Source of the DNA: Miltoncostaea sp036826475
Lineage (GTDB): Bacteria > Actinomycetota > Thermoleophilia > Miltoncostaeales > Miltoncostaeaceae
Assembly: GCA_036826475.1 (NCBI GenBank)
Contig: DAISWG010000018.1
Location: 1-64,000, forward strand
Direction of reading: 5' to 3'
DNA length: 64,000 bases
This document shows, in pieces, positions 32,875 through 39,717 of this stretch; within the stretch, counting starts at the first letter, position 1; each line of letters opens with the position of its first letter. A model generated the notes under the pieces. The model had not been told where the DNA came from. It worked only from the letters and a program-made list of their open reading frames with translations, and made no database searches. The translations under genes and the position numbers were made by a program.

Positions 32875-33324
32875 ATGCGAGGAGGACCACACCACGGGAT
32901 GCGAGGGGGCCCCGGGCGGCGCGGGCCGGGCGGGCGCGGAGCGCGCGTGCGGCGCCAGGTCGCCCCCGGCTCATGGGAGGTCCACGCCCGGGTGGAGCGC
33001 TTCGTGGAGCCGGTCGTGCTGCTGCTGCTCTCGGAGCGGCCGATGCACGGCTATGAGCTGCTGGAGCGCGTCCCCGATCTGCTCGGCGACGAGCGGCGCC
33101 TGGACCTCGGCAACCTCTACCGCCTGCTGCGATCGCTGGAGGAGGAGGGGGTCGTCGCCTCGGAGTGGGACTCCGGGCTGCCCGGTCCCGCAAAGCGCGT
33201 CTACCGGCTCACCGACGCCGGCCGGGCGCTGCTGACGCAGTGGATCGCGGCGCTCCGCGAGGCCCGCGAGGTCCTCGACGCGTTCATCGGACGACACGAG
33301 GGTGGAGGGGAGGTGAACCCATGA
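32875..33324 (+). CDS. PadR-family transcriptional regulator with Gly/His/Arg-rich N-terminus
   Basis: A 149-aa regulator. Residues 1-35 are a low-complexity tail of Gly, Arg and His (MRGGPHHGMRGGPGRR at the start), and the rest is a PadR winged helix: VEPVVLLLLSERPMHGYELLERV, LDLGNLYRLLRSLEEEGVVASEW, AKRVYRLTDAGRALL. ATG at 32875 fits a leaderless message from the promoter at 32839; the ATG at 32899 is an alternative. The His/Gly tail could sense a metal. The following small gene overlaps by ATGA. Such PadR plus small-protein pairs are usually autoregulatory and often control a divergent or distant exporter. Confidence 0.85.
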   Translation: MRGGPHHGMRGGPGRRGPGGRGARVRRQVAPGSWEVHARVERFVEPVVLLLLSERPMHGYELLERVPDLLGDERRLDLGNLYRLLRSLEEEGVVASEWDSGLPGPAKRVYRLTDAGRALLTQWIAALREAREVLDAFIGRHEGGGEVNP

Positions 33325-33533
33325 CCCATCGACATCACCACCAGCGCGGCCCCGGCCGCGGCCGCGGTTGCGGCCCGGCGCGCGGCCCCTTCGGGATGCG
33401 CTCCTTCAACCGGGAGGAGTGGCTGGCGCGGCTGGAGGAGTACCAGCGCGACCTGGAGCAGCGCACGGCCGACGTGGCCGACCTGATCAGGCGCCTGCGC
33501 CAGGACCCGACGCCGGAGACCGCCGAGGCGTGA
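33321..33533 (+). CDS. Small His/Gly-rich coiled-coil protein paired with PadR (DUF5320-like)
   Basis: A 70-aa protein, ATG overlapping the PadR stop. An N-terminal His/Gly/Arg-rich stretch (MTHRHHHQRGPGRGRG, 16 residues) that echoes the PadR tail is followed by one long amphipathic helix (NREEWLARLEEYQRDLEQR). This layout resembles DUF5320-type proteins found beside PadR regulators. Metal binding through the His cluster or an accessory role to PadR is inference. Confidence 0.65.
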   Translation: MTHRHHHQRGPGRGRGCGPARGPFGMRSFNREEWLARLEEYQRDLEQRTADVADLIRRLRQDPTPETAEA

Positions 33534-33561
33534 CCCCGGCGGAGCCGGCCTGACCTCGGAG

Positions 33562-34263
33562 CTAGTCCTCGGGCGGCGCGGCGAGCGTCGCCTCGAGGGC
33601 CTCCGCGGTCGTGCGGACGTGCGCCCACACGGCGGCCGCCTCCTTCACGCGCAGCTCATCCGGCTCGGGGGCCGACTCCCGGGCCGCCGTCATCTCCGGC
33701 TGGTCCGGCGCCGAGCCCCAGGCCGCGAGCGCCTCGCGCTCCACCTCGCGCCGGCGCGCCTCCGCGGCGCGCGACCACGCCGCCACGCGCCGGGCGAAGT
33801 CGGCGGGAGGCGGCCCGTCGCCCTCGTCCGGGGCGGTGACGGTGGCGTACCCCTCGGCGAACAACCGGGCGGTGGCGGCCAGCTCGGCGTCGCGGCGGTC
33901 CGCCTCCGGGTCGCCGGACGCCCCCCGGCGCTCCATGACGGCCTGCTCCTCGAGCACCAGCGCCTCCAGGCGCTCGCCGTTGGCGTTCATCCACGCCGTG
34001 AGGCGGTCGGCCAGGTCGGGCGGCGTCCCCGGCAGCTCGGCGGCGAGCGCCTGCGCGAGGTGCCGCATCCAGGCGCGGGCGCTGGCCGTCCGGGCGCGGG
34101 CGATCCGCGCGGACCGGTCGGGCAGGGTGCCGCCCTCGGCGAGGATGAACTCCTCGTGGATGGCACGGGAGCCCTCCTGCGCCATCATCTCGTCGAGCGA
34201 CGACCGGTGGGCCGCCATCCAGTCGACGAGACGGTCGGCCAGGCCGGACGGGGGTGCGCTCAC
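33562..34263 (-). CDS. Helical hypothetical protein, 233 aa
   Basis: Soluble, strongly helical and acidic. Residues 10-65 and 85-125 look like a repeat (LADRLVDWMAAHRSSLDEMM and LADRLTAWMNANGERLEALV), each an L-A-D-R-L-x-x-W-M unit followed by a hydrophilic helix, and a third related part (FARRVAAWSRAAEARRREVE) follows. No known family. GTG at 34263 overlaps the stop of the SDR gene (TGA/GTGA), so it is the second gene of that operon. Confidence 0.6.
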   Translation of the reverse strand: MSAPPSGLADRLVDWMAAHRSSLDEMMAQEGSRAIHEEFILAEGGTLPDRSARIARARTASARAWMRHLAQALAAELPGTPPDLADRLTAWMNANGERLEALVLEEQAVMERRGASGDPEADRRDAELAATARLFAEGYATVTAPDEGDGPPPADFARRVAAWSRAAEARRREVEREALAAWGSAPDQPEMTAARESAPEPDELRVKEAAAVWAHVRTTAEALEATLAAPPED

Positions 34264-35750
34264 GCGTGGACCTCCTCGTGGTTCGCGGACGTGTGCGACG
34301 CCATGGCCGCTCGCGCGATGCCGCGGACCATCCCGCGGAACACGAAGCGGTGGAACGGCGAGACGGCATACCAGTAGAGGCGCCCCAGCAGCCCGGCCGG
34401 GTCGAACACGGCGGTCTGGCGGATGAGGGAGCCGTCGCCGTCGGGCTCGACCTCGAACTGGAGCCACGCCCGGCCGGGGACCCACATCTCGGCCGACAGG
34501 CGCAGCAGGCGGTCCTGCTCGATGGCCTCGACCCGCCACGAGTCGACGGTGTCGCCGGGGAGGAGTCGGTCGGGGTCGCGGCGGCCGCGGCGCATCCCGG
34601 CGCCGCCGAAGGGCAGGTCCACCAGGCCGCGGAACCGCCACAGCGCGTTGCCGTAGTACCAGCCGCTGCCGCCGCCGATGCGGCGGATGGGCCGGAAGGC
34701 CACGGAGGGCGGCGCCGGCACGCGCTCGACGCGGGAGTCGATCAGGCGGGAGCCGTGGGCGCCGCCTTCGCGCGGCGCGGGGCCGGAGGAGAGGGCGTCC
34801 GACCACCGCGTCGCGGCGAACTCGCGGTCCTCGTTCACGAGGGCCCGGGCGATGGCGTCGCGCACGCCGCGGGGCTGCACGCCCAGCAGCTCACGCGCCG
34901 GCGCGGGGTCGGCGACGACGGTCTCGTTGCGCAGGCCCTCCACCAGCTCGCGGCCGACCCGCGCGTACACGGGGGTCACCAGGCCGAGCCACAAGCTCGA
35001 CAGCCGCGGCGTGAGCACGGGGACGGGGATCATGAGCCGCCGGAGCCCGCGCTGGCGGGCGTACTCGCGCATGAGCTCGCCGTACGACACCCGGTCGGGG
35101 CCGCCGATCTCGAGGATGCGGCCGCCGTCGATGGCGACCCGGCCGGCGGCGGCGAGGCACGCCACGACGTCCTCGATCGCGATCGGCTGGGTGCGGGTCG
35201 TCACCCACCGCGGCGTGATCATCACGGGCAGACGGTCGACGAGCGCCCGGATCATCTCGAACGAGGTGCTGCCCGAGCCGATGACGATCCCCGCCCGCAG
35301 CTCGACGGTGGGGACGCCGGAGGCGGCGAGCACCTGCCCGACCTCCTGGCGGCTCGCGAGGTGCGGCGACAGGTCGGGGCCCTCGCCGAGCCCGCCGAGG
35401 TAGACGATGCGCCGCACCCCGGCGGCGCGGGCGGCCGCCCCGAAGGCCTCGGCGCCCGCGCGGTCGGCCCGGCGGTAGTCGGCGGCGCCCGACATCGAGT
35501 GGATGAGGTAGTAGGCGACGTCGATCCCGGCCATCGCGGGGGCCAGCGAGGGCGGGTCGGCGACGTCGCCGTACACGACCTCGGTGCCCTCCGCGGTCCG
35601 CGGCCGCAGCTCGCCGGGCCGCCGCGCCATGCACCGCAGCGGCACCCCCAGCATCTCCAGGTGCGCCAGGAGCCGGCCGCCGACGTAGCCGGTGGCGCCG
35701 GTCAGCAGGACCGTGCCGGTCGCGGGTGCGGGATCCTCGGCGGGCGCCAT
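34260..35750 (-). CDS. SDR-family oxidoreductase fused to a C-terminal DUF2867 domain
   Basis: A 496-aa protein. Residues 10-250 form an atypical NAD(P)-binding SDR domain: VLLTGATGYVGGRLLAHLE is the Rossmann motif, with YYLIHSMSGAADYRRAD and RIVYLGGLGEG. Residues about 330-490 are a DUF2867/SRPBCC-like domain (RRIGGGSGWYYGNALWRFRG, FHRFVFRGMVRGIA). The same fusion is widespread in actinobacteria and cyanobacteria and is often called a nucleoside-diphosphate-sugar epimerase; the substrate is unknown. ATG at 35750, divergent from the FAD protein across 57 bp. Confidence 0.85.
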   Translation of the reverse strand: MAPAEDPAPATGTVLLTGATGYVGGRLLAHLEMLGVPLRCMARRPGELRPRTAEGTEVVYGDVADPPSLAPAMAGIDVAYYLIHSMSGAADYRRADRAGAEAFGAAARAAGVRRIVYLGGLGEGPDLSPHLASRQEVGQVLAASGVPTVELRAGIVIGSGSTSFEMIRALVDRLPVMITPRWVTTRTQPIAIEDVVACLAAAGRVAIDGGRILEIGGPDRVSYGELMREYARQRGLRRLMIPVPVLTPRLSSLWLGLVTPVYARVGRELVEGLRNETVVADPAPARELLGVQPRGVRDAIARALVNEDREFAATRWSDALSSGPAPREGGAHGSRLIDSRVERVPAPPSVAFRPIRRIGGGSGWYYGNALWRFRGLVDLPFGGAGMRRGRRDPDRLLPGDTVDSWRVEAIEQDRLLRLSAEMWVPGRAWLQFEVEPDGDGSLIRQTAVFDPAGLLGRLYWYAVSPFHRFVFRGMVRGIARAAMASHTSANHEEVHA

Positions 35751-35807
35751 CCGTCCCAGGGTAACCTCGCGCCCGTTCCGTCCGTCAGGGGATCGGGAGG
35801 TCGGGTC

Positions 35808-36755
35808 GTGCGGGTTGCGGTGGTGGGGGCGGGGCTCGCGGGCCTCGCCGCGGCGCGGGAGCTCCGGGCCGACGGCCACGAGGTGGTCGTGCTCGAGAAG
35901 AGCCGGGGCCTCGGCGGCCGGCTGGCGACCCGCTGGGCGGAGGGCACGGTGCTCGACCACGGCAGCCCGGTGCTGGCCGCCCCGGAGGGGTCGGCCCTGC
36001 GCCGCCTGGCCGATGCCCTGCACGCTGACGACCGCGTCGACCTGGACGACGGCCTGGCGTTCGCCGCCGGGGCCACGCGGCTGCCGAAGCTGATGGCCGG
36101 CGGGCTCGACGTGCGCGTGGACGTCCGGATCGCGGCGCTCCGGGACGCGGGCGGCGCCTTCGAGCTGGGGGACGAGCAGGGCAACACCCACGGCGCGGTC
36201 GCCGGGGTGGTGGTGACGGCGCCGGCGCCCCAGGCGGCCGACCTCCTGGACCGCAGCCCCGGGGGCGCGCCGCGGGCCGCGCTGGTGCGGTCGCTGTCGT
36301 ACGCCCCGGCGGTGATGGTGCTGGCCGCCGTCGCGGGCGGGGGCGAGGGGCCGGCGGTGGAGCGGCCGGCCGAGGGGCCCGTCGCGGAGCTGCGCCGCGA
36401 GGCGGCGAAGGGCCGCGGGGGCGATCCGGCGCCGGTGGTGGCGCGGCTCACCCGAGAGGTGAGCGCGGACCTGCTCGACGCGTCCGACGCGGCGGTGCTG
36501 GAGGTGGCGCTGCCGGCGCTCGCCGCGCTGGTGGGCGCCGAGCCGGCGTGGAGCCAGGTGAAGCGGTGGCGCTTCGCGGTGCCGGAGGGCCGCCTCGATC
36601 CGGATGAGGTGAACCCGCCGGACGCCCGCATCGTCGTGGCGGGCGACTCGGTGACGGGGGCGTCCTTCGGCGGCGACGACCATCACCGGGTGTTCGCGAG
36701 CGGCGTCGATGCCGCCCGCCGCCTCACCCATGCCCTGGCGGTGGCGGCGCCGTGA
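35808..36755 (+). CDS. FAD-dependent amine-oxidase/renalase-like protein
   Basis: A 315-aa flavoprotein: VAVVGAGLAGLAAARELRADG (in two pieces) is the FAD dinucleotide-binding motif, LEKSRGLGGRLATRW is the renalase-type GGR motif, VLDHGSPVLA follows, and IVVAGDSVTGASFGG near the end contacts FAD. Bacterial renalases oxidise dihydro isomers of NAD(P)H; that or an amine substrate is possible. GTG at 35808 with GGGAGG upstream. The stop overlaps the next gene. Confidence 0.82.
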   Translation: MRVAVVGAGLAGLAAARELRADGHEVVVLEKSRGLGGRLATRWAEGTVLDHGSPVLAAPEGSALRRLADALHADDRVDLDDGLAFAAGATRLPKLMAGGLDVRVDVRIAALRDAGGAFELGDEQGNTHGAVAGVVVTAPAPQAADLLDRSPGGAPRAALVRSLSYAPAVMVLAAVAGGGEGPAVERPAEGPVAELRREAAKGRGGDPAPVVARLTREVSADLLDASDAAVLEVALPALAALVGAEPAWSQVKRWRFAVPEGRLDPDEVNPPDARIVVAGDSVTGASFGGDDHHRVFASGVDAARRLTHALAVAAP

Positions 36756-37198
36756 GGCTGGTGGAGCGGGCGATCCGCGGCGCCGCGGCGGGCGCGGCGG
36801 CGGCGGTCGTGTGGTCGGCGGCGGAGTTCGCGGCCGCCCGGGCACTCGATCACGACTTCACGGACACCCGCCTGCTGGGCCGGTTCGCCACGGAGCGGCG
36901 GTGGCGCCCGGCGGGCGTCGCGATCCACGCGATGAACGGCGCCGCCTTCGGGGCCCTCTTCGCTGCCGCGGGTGCGCGCGGCCCGCTGGCGGGCCTGCGC
37001 TGGGCCTCCGCGGAGGCGGTGGCCACGTGGCCGGGGATGGCGCTCCTCGACCGCATCCACCCGGACCGCAGGTCGGGCCACTGGCCCCGCCCCCTGCTGA
37101 CGGATCCGAAGGTGATGGCCCAGGAGGCCGCGATGCACGCGCTCTTCGGCCTGGTCCTCGGCCTCCTCGCCCCCGGCGGGCCGTTGGACGACCGCTAG
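36752..37198 (+). CDS. Small membrane-associated hypothetical protein
   Basis: A 148-aa protein with three or four weak membrane helices: residues 8-25 (AIRGAAAGAAAAVVWSAAEF in part), 58-75 and 128-145. GTG at 36752 overlaps the FAD-protein stop. The polar stretch RIHPDRRSGHWPRPLLTDPK sits between helices. A similar uncharacterised protein often accompanies such oxidoreductases; role unknown. Confidence 0.6.
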   Translation: MRLVERAIRGAAAGAAAAVVWSAAEFAAARALDHDFTDTRLLGRFATERRWRPAGVAIHAMNGAAFGALFAAAGARGPLAGLRWASAEAVATWPGMALLDRIHPDRRSGHWPRPLLTDPKVMAQEAAMHALFGLVLGLLAPGGPLDDR

Positions 37199-37320
37199 CG
37201 GGAGCTCCGCGACGCCGGGTGCGCGCCTCGATCGGGACCCCGGGCTCTCGGTTGGGACGCGCCAGCCCCGGCTCCGCCCTTCAAGGGGTGGGACGAGGGG
37301 CCGATGCCGTCCTTCCAAGT

Positions 37321-37339
37321 GGGACTGGCGGCCAGTCCC
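37321..37339. terminator. Hairpin between convergent genes (GGGACTGGC inverted repeat)
   Basis: GGGACTGGC-G-GCCAGTCCC, a perfect 9-bp inverted repeat in the 181-bp gap between a plus gene and ppk2 (minus). GTGGGAC or TGGGAC recurs several times in this gap (near 37250, 37290, 37320 and 37343). Confidence 0.5.
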
Positions 37340-37379
37340 GAGTGGGACGTGGGCCGCCCGCCCCGTCCGGGGCGTCACC

Positions 37380-38153
37380 TCACCAGCGCTCCGGGACCTC
37401 CCGGACGCCGTTGGGGACGGCGGCGTCGCGTCCCTTGCGCTTGCGCTTCGGCAGCTTGGGCGGGTCGTCCTCGCGCCGGTAGGGGAGGATCTCCAGGAGG
37501 TGCGCCATCAGGTTGAGGCGGGCGCGCTTCTGGCTGTCGGCGTCCACCATGTACCAGGGCGCCTCCAGGATGTTGGTGCGGGCCAGCATCACGTCCCGCG
37601 CCGCCGTGTACTCGTCGTACCGGTCCCGGGCCTTCAGGTCGATGGGGCTGAGCTTCCACCGCTTCGTCGGGTCCCCGGCGCGCTCCTTGAAGCGCTTCTC
37701 CTGTTGCTCCGGCCCGACCTCCAGCCAGTACTTCACGAGGATCAGGCCGGAACGCACCAGCATCCGCTCCAGATCAGGGACGGAGCGAAGGAACTCCTCG
37801 ACCTGCTCGTCGTCCGCGAAGCCCATCACCCGCTCGACGCCGGCGCGGTTGTACCAGGACCGGTCGAACAGGACGATCTCGCCCGCGGACGGCAGCTCGG
37901 CGACGTAGCGCTGGAAGTACCACTGGCCGCGCTCGCGCTCCGTCGGCACCCCGAGGGCCGCGACGCGGTAGGCACGCGGGTTCAGGTCCTTCGTGATGCG
38001 GGCGATCGTGCCGCCCTTGCCGGCCGTGTCGCGCCCCTCCATCACGATCGCCACGCGCAGGCCCTGCGAGCGCACCGCCGCCTGGAGGTCCACCAGCTCC
38101 GACTGCATCCGCCGCAACTCGCGGTCGTAGACCTCGTCCGTCAGCTCCGCCAT
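37380..38153 (-). CDS. ppk2: Polyphosphate kinase 2
   Basis: A 257-aa PPK2-family enzyme. Walker A is EGRDTAGKGG (40-48 region), lid Arg residues follow in TERERGQWYFQRYV, and Walker B is LFDRSWYNRAGVE with D97. KYWLEVGPEQQEKRF and RWKLSPIDLKARDRY match class I PPK2, which uses polyphosphate to phosphorylate nucleoside diphosphates (or the reverse). The usual length is 230-300 aa. ATG at 38153. The C-terminal tail is lysine-rich and probably binds polyphosphate. Confidence 0.93.
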   Translation of the reverse strand: MAELTDEVYDRELRRMQSELVDLQAAVRSQGLRVAIVMEGRDTAGKGGTIARITKDLNPRAYRVAALGVPTERERGQWYFQRYVAELPSAGEIVLFDRSWYNRAGVERVMGFADDEQVEEFLRSVPDLERMLVRSGLILVKYWLEVGPEQQEKRFKERAGDPTKRWKLSPIDLKARDRYDEYTAARDVMLARTNILEAPWYMVDADSQKRARLNLMAHLLEILPYRREDDPPKLPKRKRKGRDAAVPNGVREVPERW

Positions 38154-38235
38154 CTCCGCCTCCCGTCCGCCGGCCGGGCGTCACCATACGACGGCCCGCG
38201 CCAGGAGTCGCGGCGCGCGGCGAGAACCCAGACCC

Positions 38236-39339
38236 GTGCGGAATGAGGACTGGCCATCGACCCGGACCGTGCTCCGGGTGGTCGGCGTGCTGCTCGCCGT
38301 GGCCGCCGGCCTGTACCTGCTCTGGCTGTCGCGCGGCGTGCTCACGTGGGTGGCGATCGCCGCGTTCCTGGCCGTCGCGATCAACCCGCTGGTCGCGCTC
38401 CTCCAGAAGCGGCTGCGGCTGCGGCGGGCGGCGGCGATCCTGATGGTCTACGTCATCGGCACCGGCCTCATCGCCGGCGCGGCCCTCGTCTTCGTGCCGC
38501 CGCTGATCGAGGCGGGGCAGCAGCTGACCGAGGCCGTCCCCGAGTACGTCGACCAGCTGGAGGAGTCGAGCGTCGTCCAGGACCTGGACGAGGAATACGG
38601 GATCCTCAACAACATCGAGGAGCAGGCCACCGAGGCGCTGTCGGGCATCGCCGGCCCCGACACGGCGGTCGACCTGGCCACCCGCGTGCTCAACGGCCTG
38701 GTGGCGCTCATCAGCATCGCCGTCCTCTGCTTCCTGCTGAGCCTGTACGGGCCTCGGGCCCGGGCGTTCGCCCTCGAGCAGGCCACCGGCATGCGGCGCG
38801 TCCGGATGGAGCGGATCGCCGACCGCATCTACCGGGTGATCGCCGGCTACGTCGTCGGGATCTTCCTGGTGGCGATGACCGGCGGGTTCGCGGTGTGGCT
38901 GTTCCTCACGATCCTCGACGTCCCGTTCGCGCTGTTGCTCGCGTTCTGGGCGGGCCTGGCGTCACTGGTGCCGCTGGTGGGCGCCACCGTCGGCGGCATC
39001 CCGTACATCGCGGTCGCGTTCTTCCAGGGGTGGCCGATCGGGGTGGCGGCGATCGTCTTCCTCATCGTCTACCAGCAGATCGAGAACAACGTCTTCCAGC
39101 CCGTGATCCACCGGTACACGGTCCAGCTCAACCCGCTGTGGGTGATCCTCGCCGTCCTGGTCGGCGGCACCCTCCTCGGGATCCTGGGCGCGCTGCTCGC
39201 GATCCCCATCGCCGGGATCGTCCAGGTCCTGATGCAGGAGTGGTGGGCGGCCCGGCGCGGCGTGACACCGCCCCCGGCGCCGGGGACCCAGCTGGCGGGT
39301 CCCCGGGCGGAGTCGCCTCCCGCGGCCGAGGCCGGCTAG
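38236..39339 (+). CDS. AI-2E family membrane transporter
   Basis: A 367-aa permease with about eight membrane helices, matching the AI-2E/UPF0118 family. Conserved blocks: VLTWVAIAAFLAVAINPLV, GYVVGIFLVAMTGG, LASLVPLVGATVGGIPYIAVA and IVYQQIENNVFQPVI, then GTLLGILGALLAIPIAG. Family members include TqsA (autoinducer-2 export) and Na+/H+ antiporter-like proteins. GTG at 38236; divergent from ppk2 across 82 bp. The Pro/Ala-rich tail is not conserved. Confidence 0.88.
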   Translation: MRNEDWPSTRTVLRVVGVLLAVAAGLYLLWLSRGVLTWVAIAAFLAVAINPLVALLQKRLRLRRAAAILMVYVIGTGLIAGAALVFVPPLIEAGQQLTEAVPEYVDQLEESSVVQDLDEEYGILNNIEEQATEALSGIAGPDTAVDLATRVLNGLVALISIAVLCFLLSLYGPRARAFALEQATGMRRVRMERIADRIYRVIAGYVVGIFLVAMTGGFAVWLFLTILDVPFALLLAFWAGLASLVPLVGATVGGIPYIAVAFFQGWPIGVAAIVFLIVYQQIENNVFQPVIHRYTVQLNPLWVILAVLVGGTLLGILGALLAIPIAGIVQVLMQEWWAARRGVTPPPAPGTQLAGPRAESPPAAEAG

Positions 39340-39341
39340 CG

Positions 39342-39626
39342 CTACAGCTCGGGTCCGCCGCCGCCGCCGGACCCGCCGCCGGCCACGGGGCACGACCCGT
39401 CGGGGCCGGGCATCACGTCGGCGTGGTTGCGCATGTGCGCGCGGTAGAGCGCGACGTTGGCGGTCGTGATCGTCACGTACGGGTTCGTCGGCGACGACGT
39501 GTTGTGACAGAACGTGACCTTGGGCGTGGGGCCCTTCCCACCGCCGGCACATGCGAACGCGACGGCCGGGGCCACGCCGCCGACGAGGGCGACGGCCGCG
39601 ACCGCGCCGCACAGAGCTCGCTTCAT
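39342..39626 (-). CDS. Small secreted protein with a CHxT...NPYV motif
   Basis: A 94-aa precursor with a clear signal peptide (MKRALCGAVAAVALVGGVAP, then AVAFA cleavage-type end). The mature part has VTFCHNTSSPTNPYVTITT and later AHMRNHADVMPG and a second Cys, followed by a Gly-rich tail. A VTxCHxTxSxxNPYVxI motif occurs repeatedly in secreted proteins of actinobacteria and other bacteria; its ligand is not known to me. ATG at 39626 with GGGAGG upstream. Confidence 0.7.
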   Translation of the reverse strand: MKRALCGAVAAVALVGGVAPAVAFACAGGGKGPTPKVTFCHNTSSPTNPYVTITTANVALYRAHMRNHADVMPGPDGSCPVAGGGSGGGGGPEL

Positions 39627-39717
39627 GGTGCATCCCTCCCTGGATGAAGACGTTCAGCCGTGATGTCGGCATCCGGGCCCGCGCGCCCCTCCCGCACCGC
39701 GCGTTACGTTGTGCGTG

